This document shows, piece after piece, positions 8,086-15,975 of a stretch of DNA of 32,554 nt (its first letter is position 1; each line of letters begins with the position of its first letter). The notes under the pieces are model-generated. The model saw nothing but the letters and a program-made list of their open reading frames with translations. It was not told the origin of the DNA and did not search any database. Source of the DNA: Phycisphaerae bacterium (lineage in GTDB: Bacteria; Planctomycetota; Phycisphaerae; Phycisphaerales; UBA1924); NCBI GenBank assembly GCA_030426395.1, contig JAUHYE010000030.1:1-32554 (forward strand), written 5' to 3'. The translations under genes were made by a program, and so were the position numbers.

Positions 8086-8539
8086 TAACCTGTGCCCTCG
8101 CCGACCCAGCCCGGGGCCAGCCCCAGGGGTGTGTTGGCGGGGGCGGATTGGCCTGCCGGGACGGAGCCGCAGGCAACCATTGGGACCGTTTGGGCGTATC
8201 GACGCCCACCCGGGGCCCGTTCGCGGGGGGTTTTTGCTACCCGTTCGGGCGGCCGGGCTCGGTTTTCAGGGTTTTTGGGTCGTCCGCCGGGTTGTCGGGC
8301 TCTGGCTTTCAATTTGATTCGGAATCGAAGGTTGGAGATTGAACAGAACATCAGTCGTCAGGGCCGGGGCGTGACCGGCGTGGCGTGAAATCGGACTGAG
8401 ATAGATCGGCTGAAGGTCTCACGAACGGAAACGGTCTGCGGGCCAGGGTCGTAACGGGCCAGCACCAGGTCGAAGCTGCTCCCAGGGTTTTCGACGAACA
8501 CACGGGCCTCCTTACGGCCAATACACGGGTTTTCACACG
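8086..8539. other. Gene-free gap with putative terminator and long leader
   Basis: This 454-bp stretch has no coding frame that I believe on either strand. Its left part holds the putative terminator ending near 8235. The rest (8236-8539) should contain the promoter and leader of the coiled-coil gene, but I cannot place a confident -35/-10 pair. The ATG at 8540 has no clear Shine-Dalgarno sequence, only GGG about 10 nt upstream. Confidence 0.5.
8191..8235 (+). terminator. Putative terminator after the accD-lnt-lipoprotein unit
   Basis: A perfect hairpin TGGGCG/CGCCCA (8191-8196 with 8203-8208) is followed by CCCG-TTCG-CGGG (8216-8227), a UUCG tetraloop stem, then GGG and five T (8231-8235). 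The stems are short, but the T-run and position suit a terminator. Confidence 0.45.
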
Positions 8540-9385
8540 ATGCACACTGTCACCAAGTTCCTCGTTGTCCTGGCCGCGGTCGCGGGCATCGCGCTGTCCT
8601 CGCTCACCATCGCCTTTGCGGTGAACAACCGCGGCGTGCTGACCGACTATTCGGAGCTCAAGCAAGCCAACGAGGCACTGCAAGCGCAGGCCGGCGAGGC
8701 CTCGGCGAGCGCTCAGGCCGAGGCCGACCGCCTCCGCCGCGAGCAGGACGCGCTCCGCCAGCAGATCAGCGCGAGCGAGTCGGAACTGACCAGCCTCCGC
8801 ACCGAGGTCGGCGAACTCCGCCGCGACAAGCTGACCGCTCAGCAGCAGGTGACGACGCTGCAGAACCAGATCTCGCAACTCAACGAGACGACCCGCATGC
8901 TTACCGAGTTGAGCGACCGCTTCTCGACCGAGGTCAACGAGCTCCGCGGCACCGAGTTGGCTCTCCGCCAGAACGAGATCGACCTTCTCGACCGCATCGC
9001 CGACCTGCAGAGCAACAACGAGGCCCTCACCGCGACCGTCCGCGGCCTGCGTGAGCAGATGGCCCGCATGGACCGCGAGCAGGGTGGCGGCGAGACCGGC
9101 ACCGGCAGCACCGACGTGGCCGCCTACGTCATGGGCCAGATCGTCAACACCGAGCGCGACGCCTCGGGCGCCACGCTCGCTCGCGTCGATTTGGGCTCGG
9201 AGGACGGCCTCGCCCGCGGCAAGCGGCTCTTCATCATCCGTAACGTGGGCGGCAACCCCCGCCTGGTTGGCCACTTCAACGTGCAGACCGCCGATCTCCA
9301 GTTCGCCGAGGGCGTGGTCGACACGCTGGGCCTGGAGCTGACCCCCCAGCGTGGCGACATGGTCGTCTCGGACATCCGCCGCTAA
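8540..9385 (+). CDS. Membrane-anchored coiled-coil protein with C-terminal beta domain (MreC-like layout)
   Basis: A 281-residue protein I cannot name. Residues 5-28 are a single hydrophobic segment, an uncleaved anchor or signal. Residues about 35-180 are a long coiled coil rich in Glu, Gln, Leu and Arg with regular heptads. After a short Gly-rich linker (GGGETGTGSTD), residues about 195-281 look all-beta, with ARVDLGSEDGLARGKRLFII and a closing GDMVVSDI. This resembles the 'iGS.dGv..G' strands of MreC- or FlgT-type barrels. Anchor, coiled coil and barrel in that order recall MreC, but the match is architectural only. ATG 8540 lacks a strong ribosome site. A 69-residue membrane protein follows after 24 bp, likely in the same operon. 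A periplasmic structural role is inference. Confidence 0.75.
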   Translation: MHTVTKFLVVLAAVAGIALSSLTIAFAVNNRGVLTDYSELKQANEALQAQAGEASASAQAEADRLRREQDALRQQISASESELTSLRTEVGELRRDKLTAQQQVTTLQNQISQLNETTRMLTELSDRFSTEVNELRGTELALRQNEIDLLDRIADLQSNNEALTATVRGLREQMARMDREQGGGETGTGSTDVAAYVMGQIVNTERDASGATLARVDLGSEDGLARGKRLFIIRNVGGNPRLVGHFNVQTADLQFAEGVVDTLGLELTPQRGDMVVSDIRR

Positions 9386-9409
9386 TCCCGAGCGCGACAG
9401 GAGCACACG

Positions 9410-9619
9410 ATGAGTCAGTACGGAATGCAGATGCCCGGCGGGCGTTCGTCCCGCGGCCCGAGCCTTGGAATTGTCGATGCCCTGCTGCTGCTGTCCTCGG
9501 TGGCGATGATCGCCGCGTTCATCGTCTTGTGGCCCGCGGCCACCGCGGTGAGCCCCGATGGCAAGCCCTGGGAGATGCACGAGGACAATCCCAACGCGCT
9601 GATTTCGCTGCCCGAGTGA
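9410..9619 (+). CDS. Small single-pass membrane protein
   Basis: A 69-residue hypothetical protein with a Gly/Ser/Arg-rich N-terminus (about 20 residues), one strong transmembrane segment at residues 21-42 (IVDALLLLSSVAMIAAFIVL) and a short polar tail ending SLPE. The start is supported by CAGGAG about 8 nt upstream of ATG 9410. It lies 24 bp after the coiled-coil gene and was probably co-transcribed and perhaps co-assembled with it. No family recognised. Confidence 0.65.
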   Translation: MSQYGMQMPGGRSSRGPSLGIVDALLLLSSVAMIAAFIVLWPAATAVSPDGKPWEMHEDNPNALISLPE

Positions 9620-9650
9620 TCGGGCTCGGCAGCGCGGACCCTGGGCGAGC

Positions 9651-9678
9651 TTGACCGCCAAATCATGGCGGCTACGCT
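9651..9678 (+). promoter_or_regulatory. Candidate sigma70-type promoter for tRNA-Asp
   Basis: TTGACC (9651-9656) is followed after 16 bp by TACGCT (9673-9678), about 75 bp before the tRNA. The -35 is one base from consensus and the -10 is weak. Between this and the tRNA, AAAGCCG (9702-9708) pairs with CGGCTTT (9724-9730), a possible leader hairpin or weak terminator of the preceding operon. Confidence 0.35.
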
Positions 9679-9753
9679 TGTCTCGCTCGAAAGAGCATCG
9701 GAAAGCCGTGACGGCTCGCCGGCCGGCTTTTCGGAGATTCTGTCGGAGAAAAT

Positions 9754-9827
<74 letters not shown>

Positions 9828-9831
9828 CTTC

Positions 9832-9857
9832 AAAACCCCCGCTGTGCGGGGGTTTTT
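9832..9857 (+). terminator. Rho-independent terminator of tRNA-Asp
   Basis: AAAACCCCCGC (9832-9842), loop TGT, then GCGGGGGTTTT with a run of five T to 9857. This is a perfect 7-bp GC stem flanked by A/T tracts, starting 5 nt after the tRNA. Confidence 0.92.
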
Positions 9858-10004
9858 CGTGCGCTTGTTTTGGGGCGTGTCGGGTTCTTCGCACATCCAA
9901 TCAGCCTTGTTATCGAACGCAACCACCGGGGTTCTGCGGGTCTTGGCTCGCGAACCGTGCACGCCGTGCCCGATCCTGCCGATCTCGAATGTGGGGAGGC
10001 GAGG

Positions 10005-10637
10005 TTGCGTTTGGTTGCGAAGGTCCGCATAGCTTGGGTCGGCGTGGTGCTTGGTCTTTGGGCCGTTGCTGTCGTGGTGGCCTTCGGGGCCCTGTGGCGG
10101 TATGGCAACACGCCAGGGGAGCAGGACGTACTGCCCGCGGGATGGGTGGCGCCCGGGGCGTTGGGGTTGGCTGACGATCGGCCGACGCTTGTGTTGTTCG
10201 CTCACCCGCGATGCCCCTGCACTCGGGCGACCATGACGGCCCTCGAGCGGCTCCAGCGTGACGTGCCGGGTGGGTTCGCGGCGCGCGTGGTCTTCTATGA
10301 GCCGGAAGGGGCGGACGCGTCGTGGCGGGAGACAGACCTGTGGGCGAGGGCCGGCAAACTGGTTGACTGCCGAGTTGTGGCAGATCCCGGTAGCGAGATC
10401 GCGGCGAGCGTCGGGGCACTTGTGTCGGGGCATGTCGTGCTGTTTGATGGCGATGGGGCCGCGCAATTCTGCGGCGGACTCACGTCATCTCGGGGGCACG
10501 AGGGAGACAGCGTTGGGTTCCTGGCGGTGCGAGCAATCCTGCGAGATCTGGAACCCGTGAGCCGCGAGGCCAAGGTATACGGCTGTTCCATCAAGGGGTC
10601 GAACTGTTCGGTGACTTGTGATGATGCGCGAGGGTGA
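10005..10637 (+). CDS. RedB-like thioredoxin-fold membrane protein
   Basis: About 210 residues with one N-terminal membrane segment (residues 7-31) and then a thioredoxin-like domain outside the cytoplasm. The core motif TLVLFAHPRCPCTRA (residues 61-75) carries Cys70-Pro-Cys72. The later GHVVLFDGDG and GGLTSSRGHEGDS patterns match proteins annotated as RedB in planctomycetes. The C-terminus has three more cysteines (Cys194, Cys201, Cys205) around VYGCSIKGSNC. The start is uncertain: TTG 10005 has GGGGAGG 5 nt upstream, and the longer open frame would overlap the tRNA. The reading frame ends within the Shine-Dalgarno sequence of the GGDEF-EAL gene, so the two are probably co-expressed. A redox role is likely; the partner is unknown. 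Confidence 0.75.
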   Translation: MRLVAKVRIAWVGVVLGLWAVAVVVAFGALWRYGNTPGEQDVLPAGWVAPGALGLADDRPTLVLFAHPRCPCTRATMTALERLQRDVPGGFAARVVFYEPEGADASWRETDLWARAGKLVDCRVVADPGSEIAASVGALVSGHVVLFDGDGAAQFCGGLTSSRGHEGDSVGFLAVRAILRDLEPVSREAKVYGCSIKGSNCSVTCDDARG

Positions 10638-10641
10638 CGCC

Positions 10642-13050
10642 ATGACGGCAGATATCGACGAACCTGCTCGAGTGGTGTACCAGGAAGCCGAGCAACAGCT
10701 CTACCGGCGGACCGATTTTCTGTTCGGCATTCTGTTCGTCGTGCAGTTCATCGCCGTCGTCGCGGCGGCGCTGATCCTGACGCCTCGGACATGGTCGGGC
10801 GCCGAGAGTTCGGTGCATATGCACGTGTGGGCGGGCCTCGGGCTTGGTGCGTTGCTGACCGCGATGCCGTTGGTGCTCATCGCGCTACGGCGCGGGCAGG
10901 CGGTGACGCGGTACACGATCGCGGTCTCGCAGATGCTGTTTTCGGCGCTGCTCATCCACCTCACGGGCGGGCGCATCGAGGCGCACTTCCACATCTTCGG
11001 CTCGCTGGCGTTTCTGGCGTTTTACCGGGATTGGCGGCTACTGATCCCCGCGACGGGCGTGATCCTGGTCGATCACCTCGCGCGGGGCATCTTCTGGCCC
11101 GAGTCGGTCTTTGGCGTGCTGACGGCCAGCCCATGGCGGGCGTTCGAGCACGCGGGCTGGGTGTTGTTCGAGGACGTATTCCTGACCGTCAGTTGCGTGC
11201 AGGCCCGGCGTGAGATGAAGCAGATCGCAACCTCTCGTGCGCGTATCGAGGGCGCGTACGCGGACGCGGAGCGTGTGATCGAGGAGCGGACAAGCGAGTT
11301 GGAGTCTCGCACGGCGGCGCTCGAGCAGAGCGAGGAGCGGTTCAGGCTTGCTGTTCAAGGATCGCAGGATGGTCTGTGGGACTGGAACCTGGTTTCCAAG
11401 AAGGTGTACTACGCGCCGCAGTGGAAGCAACTGATCGGATTCGCGGAGGATGAGATCGGCGACTCGCCCGACGAGTGGTTCAGCCGGATCACTTCCGAGC
11501 ATCTCGCTGCTTTCCACGAGGCGATCACGGAGCTCAGCGACGGCCGGAGCCAGGTGCTCGATATCGAGTTGGAGATGACCCACGCTGACGGCGAGTCGCG
11601 ATGGATGCTCTGCCGGGCGGCGGCCCAGAAGGACGCCAACGGTGTCGTGACGCGGCTGGCCGGATCGCTGGCGGATATCTCGGAGCTCAAGGCGGCGCAG
11701 GAGCGGCTACGAATCCTGGCTCATCACGATCGCCTGACCGGCCTGCCCAACCGTGGCGTGTTCACCGAGCGTGTGAGCCATGCGGTGGCGCTGGCGAAGC
11801 GCGACCCCGAACGCAAGTTTGCCGTGTTGTTCGGCGATTTTGATGGTTTCAAGACCGTAAACGACAGTCTTGGGCACGGCGTGGGCGACGCGATGCTCGT
11901 TCGCGCCGCCCGGTGTTTTCGCGAGGAGCTTCGAGATACCGATACGGTCGCGCGGATGGGGGGCGACGAGTTTGCCGTCCTGCTCGACAACGTGGAGTCG
12001 GGCAAGGACGCCATGCGACTTGCTGGTCGGCTGATCGACGCGTTCCGCGGGCCGTACATGCTCAAGGGGCATGAGGTCGTCTCGACGCTGAGCCTTGGCC
12101 TGGTCATGAGTGGGCCCGAGTACGAGTCGGCGGAGGACATGCTGCGCGATGCGGACGCGGCCATGTACCAGGCCAAGACAACGGGCAAGAGCCAGGTTCG
12201 GATCTTCGACGAGAAGATGCACCAGGCCGCCCTGCAACGGCTGGACACCGAGCGTGCGCTGCGGCAGGCCACGCGCGATATGGACGCGATGGACGCGGAA
12301 CTGCGGTTGCAGTACCAGCCCATCATCGATCTCACCAACGGCTCCACGGTCGGCTTCGAGGCGCTCGTGAGATGGGAGCACCCCACGGAGGGGCTCATCT
12401 CGCCCGACATGTTTATCCCCGTTGCCGAAGAGTCGGGCTCGATCATCCCGATCGGACACTGGACGCTCCGACGGGCCGCAGAGCGGATGGCGGCGTGGCG
12501 GAAGGAGTTCGGGCCCGATCGCAAGCTTGTGATGAACGTGAACCTGTCGCGTCGTCAGCTCAGCGATCTCGGCCTGCTGCCGATGCTCAAGAGGGTGCTC
12601 GAGGAAACGGGTGTTCGTCCTCAGGACCTTAAGCTCGAACTGACCGAGACGGCCATGATGGACAGCCGGATCGATGCGATTACGGTGATGAACAAGATAC
12701 GCGAGCTTGGTATCTCGCTGGCGATGGACGACTTTGGCACGGGCCAGTCGTCGCTGAGCTGTTTGCGGCAGTTCCCGATCCAGACGCTGAAGATCGACCG
12801 CTCGTTCCTGCTGAACATCACGCAGAAGCGGGAGTTCAGCGCTGTGGTGCACGCCATCATCGCTTTGGCATACAACCTGAACCTGGACATCGTCGCCGAG
12901 GGGTTGGAGGACGAGTCTCAGCTCGCCCAATTGCAGGCCATGGACTGCACCTACGCCCAGGGATACTTCTTCAGCCCGCCCGTGGACGTGGCGGAGGCCA
13001 CCCGGGTGCTGCGGCAGAACGTGCTGTGCCTGGGGAAGAATGCCGCCTGA
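10642..13050 (+). CDS. Membrane PAS-GGDEF-EAL cyclic-di-GMP protein
   Basis: An 802-residue membrane signalling protein. Residues about 22-182 form several helices rich in histidine (HMHVW, HLTGGRIEAHFHIFGSL, VDHLARG), a likely sensory module. A short coiled coil leads to a PAS domain at about 230-352. The GGDEF domain has an intact MGGDEF (440-444) and an RxxD inhibitory site RDTD (431-434) five residues before it. The EAL domain has FEALVRW (EAL at 573-575), metal-site Asp696-Asp697 in DDFGTGQSSL and KIDRSF. Both synthesis and breakdown of c-di-GMP therefore look possible. DDFGTGQ in place of the usual DDFGTGY is a small departure. I chose ATG 10642 because GAGGG lies 7 nt upstream; GTG 10618 is possible. 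Confidence 0.93.
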   Translation: MTADIDEPARVVYQEAEQQLYRRTDFLFGILFVVQFIAVVAAALILTPRTWSGAESSVHMHVWAGLGLGALLTAMPLVLIALRRGQAVTRYTIAVSQMLFSALLIHLTGGRIEAHFHIFGSLAFLAFYRDWRLLIPATGVILVDHLARGIFWPESVFGVLTASPWRAFEHAGWVLFEDVFLTVSCVQARREMKQIATSRARIEGAYADAERVIEERTSELESRTAALEQSEERFRLAVQGSQDGLWDWNLVSKKVYYAPQWKQLIGFAEDEIGDSPDEWFSRITSEHLAAFHEAITELSDGRSQVLDIELEMTHADGESRWMLCRAAAQKDANGVVTRLAGSLADISELKAAQERLRILAHHDRLTGLPNRGVFTERVSHAVALAKRDPERKFAVLFGDFDGFKTVNDSLGHGVGDAMLVRAARCFREELRDTDTVARMGGDEFAVLLDNVESGKDAMRLAGRLIDAFRGPYMLKGHEVVSTLSLGLVMSGPEYESAEDMLRDADAAMYQAKTTGKSQVRIFDEKMHQAALQRLDTERALRQATRDMDAMDAELRLQYQPIIDLTNGSTVGFEALVRWEHPTEGLISPDMFIPVAEESGSIIPIGHWTLRRAAERMAAWRKEFGPDRKLVMNVNLSRRQLSDLGLLPMLKRVLEETGVRPQDLKLELTETAMMDSRIDAITVMNKIRELGISLAMDDFGTGQSSLSCLRQFPIQTLKIDRSFLLNITQKREFSAVVHAIIALAYNLNLDIVAEGLEDESQLAQLQAMDCTYAQGYFFSPPVDVAEATRVLRQNVLCLGKNAA

Positions 13051-13143
13051 GCGGGGCCGGAACGGCGTCGTCGATCTAGCTTGGTCAGGACAGGAATCGC
13101 TCTATCCTTGGGCGACCGGATCCTTCGTTGTCCGAGGTTGCCG

Positions 13144-13638
13144 ATGACACCGGAAACAGCCGCGCCACTCTGGGAGACCGATGCCGCCGTGCTGCCGGTG
13201 GTGGTCGCCACGGCACTCGCCGCGATCGCAAGCGTTGGCCTGCACGGCGAGGTCGTGTGCCGGCTGGTGGCGTGGGGGCACGGCACCAAGCGATCCCTCC
13301 GTCTCGTGCTGCCGGGCTGCGTGCTGGCGCTGCTGTCGACGCACTTCGTGCAGGTGTTCATTTTTGCGATCGCCCACTTCGCGATCGAGCACATGTACGG
13401 CGAGCGGGTCGGGCGGTTGAGTTCGGCTGCCGATGGCTCGCTGATGGAGAGCATCTACTTCTCGGGTGTCGTGTTCTCGACGCTGGGGTTCGGGGACATC
13501 GTGCCAGAGGGGCCGCTCCGCCTGCTGGTCACGGTCGAGTCGATCGCGGGCTTGATGCTCATCGCCTGGTCGGCCACCATGACATACAGCGTGCTCGAGC
13601 GGGAGCACACGTCCCGGCGGGAGAGGCGGCGGTCGTAG
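13144..13638 (+). CDS. Two-TM potassium-channel-like protein
   Basis: A 164-residue membrane protein with an N-terminal helix (about 15-33), a second helix (about 52-79), a pore helix with selectivity-filter-like sequence FSTLGFGDIVP (111-121) and a final helix (about 127-150), then a basic tail. The filter TLGFGD resembles the TVGYGD of potassium channels. No cytoplasmic RCK or ligand domain follows, so gating is unknown. ATG 13144 is supported by GAGG six nt upstream. It follows the GGDEF-EAL gene by 93 bp on the same strand. Confidence 0.82.
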   Translation: MTPETAAPLWETDAAVLPVVVATALAAIASVGLHGEVVCRLVAWGHGTKRSLRLVLPGCVLALLSTHFVQVFIFAIAHFAIEHMYGERVGRLSSAADGSLMESIYFSGVVFSTLGFGDIVPEGPLRLLVTVESIAGLMLIAWSATMTYSVLEREHTSRRERRRS

Positions 13639-13755
13639 AGCCCGCACGGGCACGCCCAGCGATGCCGACCAGCCCTACGCTGGGGCTTGCTTTCGCAAGG
13701 GTCCCCACGCATCGATGCGGCACCCGTTGACGCCGGACCCGGCGGCGCGATCCGC

Positions 13756-15342
13756 GTGACCGATGACCGGCTGGCATGGGCGTTCGCGCTGCTGGGCTGC
13801 CTCGCCTGCACGGTACGGTATGCTTTGGGGTTTCCGCTGATCCCCGACGAGGCTGCGTTGGCGGTGAACATCGCCCGGCGGAGCTATGGGGGGTTGCTGG
13901 GCGAACTCGAGTTCGGGCAGATGGCCCCGCCGCTGTTCCTGATGGTCGAGGAATTCACGACCAGCGTCTTCGGCTTCAACGAGTGGTCGTTGCGGGCGTT
14001 CCCATTCGTGGGGGCCATCGGGGCGCTGCTGCTCTTCCCGCATGTGGCCCGGCGGTTGCTGGATGGCTGGGGGTACGTGCTGGCCGTGGCGGTCTTCAGC
14101 GTGTCGTACTGGCCGATCCGGTACAGCGCCGAGGTGAAGCCCTACGCGGTCGACATGCTGGTGACGGTCCTCTGGCTGCTGCTGGCGCTCAAGTGGCGTG
14201 AGAGCGATCGGCCCTGGCGGTGGCTGCTGACGATGTGCCCGCTGGCGATCGTGGGCTTCGGGGTGTCGTTCCCATCGGTGTTCGTGGGCGGGGCGGTCGT
14301 GGCATACATGGCCCTCATCGGCGGGCGGCACGGCTGGGTCGCCAGGCTTGTGCACCCCGGCTTGGTTGGGGCGTGCCTGCTCGCTGGTTTCGTGGGCACC
14401 TACCGCTTCCTGGTGCCCGCTCGCAGCGAGACGGCAAACTGGATGGCCGGCTATTGGCAGAAGGCCTTCCCGCCCACCGATTCGCTGGCATCGGCAGCGC
14501 AGTGGTTCCTGGACGTGCTGACAGGTGAGCTCATGCCCTACCCGATGGGCGGCGAGAACTTCGCCAGCACGGGCACGCTGCTGTGCGTGGTGGTGGGGGT
14601 GGCGCTGCTCCTGAGGGCCAAGCGCTTCGGCACGCTCGCGCTGCTGGGAGGGCCGGTGGCGCTCGCGCTCGTGGCCGGCTTCCTGCACAAGTACCCCTTC
14701 GGCACGCCAACACGCTTGCAACTCTACCTGGCGCCAATCTTCTGCGTGCTCGCGGGGTCGGGGCTGGCGTTCGCGATGGTGAAACTCGACGCCGCGATCC
14801 GCGCGCCGCGGTGGCGCAGCCCGGTCCGTGTCGTCGCCGCCGGCCTGGGGTGCATCGCGATCGCCTCGATGGCCCGCGACGTGCTGAGCCCGCACAAGTC
14901 CAGCACCGACGAGGTGCTCCGCGACGCCACCGAGGTCATCTGGGGCACGGCCCGCTTCGACGGACCCAGGCCGCTGAGCCTGCGAGAGGACCTGCACGCC
15001 GCGTTCGTCGACGAGGCCGAGGGCATGCAGAGCGAGGCGACGCGCTTCCTGGCCAACTACCACATGCGCGTGCAGCGCGAGGACGAGGACGCCGAGGACC
15101 GCGACATCGACCCGGGCGAGCCGGTCGAGGTCGTGGCCTTCCACGTCAACGGCCACTACGACCCGGCCCTGCGCGAGCGATGGATCCAGGAGTTCGAGGC
15201 CAGCCACGGCCTGCGGCTGGTCGACCGCGGGCTGCTCACTATCCCCCATGTGGGCAACCACGAGGAGCTGCTGCGCTACGACCGCATCGAGGTGCTGCGG
15301 TTCGAGCCGGTGGCGAGCGTGACGGTCTCCACCGATCCCTAA
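13756..15342 (+). CDS. GT-C fold integral membrane glycosyltransferase (family 39/ArnT-like)
   Basis: About 528 residues. The first two thirds contain many hydrophobic helices; the last 150 residues are soluble. The first periplasmic loop carries the acidic pair Asp31-Glu32 in PLIPDEAALA, the usual GT-C catalytic position, and YSAEVKPYAVDML (123-135) matches the conserved helix after it. Such enzymes move a sugar from a polyprenyl-phosphate donor to a lipid, glycan or protein on the outer face of the membrane. Donor and acceptor are unknown. The start is uncertain: GTG 13756 places the first helix near the N-terminus, but neither it nor TTG 13687 has a good ribosome site. The stop overlaps the convergent gene's stop. 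Confidence 0.8.
   Translation: MTDDRLAWAFALLGCLACTVRYALGFPLIPDEAALAVNIARRSYGGLLGELEFGQMAPPLFLMVEEFTTSVFGFNEWSLRAFPFVGAIGALLLFPHVARRLLDGWGYVLAVAVFSVSYWPIRYSAEVKPYAVDMLVTVLWLLLALKWRESDRPWRWLLTMCPLAIVGFGVSFPSVFVGGAVVAYMALIGGRHGWVARLVHPGLVGACLLAGFVGTYRFLVPARSETANWMAGYWQKAFPPTDSLASAAQWFLDVLTGELMPYPMGGENFASTGTLLCVVVGVALLLRAKRFGTLALLGGPVALALVAGFLHKYPFGTPTRLQLYLAPIFCVLAGSGLAFAMVKLDAAIRAPRWRSPVRVVAAGLGCIAIASMARDVLSPHKSSTDEVLRDATEVIWGTARFDGPRPLSLREDLHAAFVDEAEGMQSEATRFLANYHMRVQREDEDAEDRDIDPGEPVEVVAFHVNGHYDPALRERWIQEFEASHGLRLVDRGLLTIPHVGNHEELLRYDRIEVLRFEPVASVTVSTDP
15339..15342. other. Interlocked convergent stop codons (CTAA)
   Basis: The plus-strand TAA of the glycosyltransferase (15340-15342) and the minus-strand TAG of the flavin protein (15341-15339) share bases, leaving no space for a terminator between the genes. 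Confidence 0.85.
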
Positions 15343-15890
15343 CGCAGTTCGCCCCTGGCCAGGTGCTCCTCGCGACCGATGTCCGGCTCGCTTCCTGTCA
15401 GCACACCCTTGGTGATCTCGAAGAGCGTGCGCACCTTGCCGTGTTTGGCCTTCATGTAGTGCACGGCCTGGGCGTCGACGATGATGAGCGCCAGCCGCGG
15501 GTCGTCGGGCCCGCCATCCCGATCACCTCCCTCGTCGCCGAACCACGCCTTCCAGTCCTTCTCGTAGAGCTCACGAATCCTGGTGCGGTCCTGGCTGAGC
15601 GTGGCCCGGCCGCTGACCGAGACCCATTCCTTCGTGCCGTCGTCGTAGTAGCCCACGCCCACGTCCGGGTTGGCGCGGATCTCCTCGACCTTGTGCGTCT
15701 CGATGCTGGTGACGAACCACAGGTCGCCCAGCGGCCCGCGCTGCTGGGTGGCCATGGGTCGGGTCACGAGCATGCCGTCGGCCCGCCGCGTCGTGAGCAT
15801 GGCGGTCTCGATGCCGGCGATGAGCTCGTGCATCTCGTCGAGCTTCTTGTTGGTCGATGTGTGCTTGGCTTCGATGTTCCGGTCGCTCAT
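15339..15890 (-). CDS. Pyridoxamine 5'-phosphate oxidase-like (general stress protein 26 type)
   Basis: A 183-residue small cytoplasmic flavin-binding split-barrel protein. The central region has MLTTRRADGMLVTRPMATQ, LWFVTS and VGVGYYDDGTKEWVSVSGRA, in the order seen in the pyridoxamine-oxidase-like general stress family, which binds FMN or F420. The later WKAWFGDE and LALIIVDAQAVHYM segments fit too. The true substrate is not known for most of these proteins. I chose ATG 15890 because AAGGAG lies about 8 nt upstream; the frame above it reads through the aspS terminator. It follows aspS on the same strand but a strong terminator lies between them. Confidence 0.85.
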   Translation of the reverse strand: MSDRNIEAKHTSTNKKLDEMHELIAGIETAMLTTRRADGMLVTRPMATQQRGPLGDLWFVTSIETHKVEEIRANPDVGVGYYDDGTKEWVSVSGRATLSQDRTRIRELYEKDWKAWFGDEGGDRDGGPDDPRLALIIVDAQAVHYMKAKHGKVRTLFEITKGVLTGSEPDIGREEHLARGELR

Positions 15891-15920
15891 ATCGCTTCTC
15901 CTTTTCCCTTGGTGCATGCT

Positions 15921-15945
15921 AAAACGGCGGCCCTTGGGGCCGCCG
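15921..15945 (-). terminator. Rho-independent terminator after aspS
   Basis: On the minus strand, CGGCGGCCC, loop CAA, GGGCCGCCG and then TTTT. The 9-bp stem is perfect (15925-15933 with 15937-15945). It lies 30 nt after the aspS stop and 30 nt before the start of the flavin protein gene. Confidence 0.9.
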
Positions 15946-15975
15946 GCGGATGAAGGCGAAATCACGCTTCGCGGG

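Noticed and set aside
3585-8203. Shared 12-mer GGGCGTATCGAC at 3585 and 8192
   Set aside because: Twelve-base matches are expected by chance in a window of this size and base composition.
8351-9661. A 436-codon minus-strand open frame
   Set aside because: Antisense to the coiled-coil and small membrane genes; its sequence is low-complexity with no family features.
13675-15261. A 528-codon minus-strand open frame
   Set aside because: It mirrors the GT-C glycosyltransferase; rich in His, Gln and Arg, as shadows in high-GC DNA often are.
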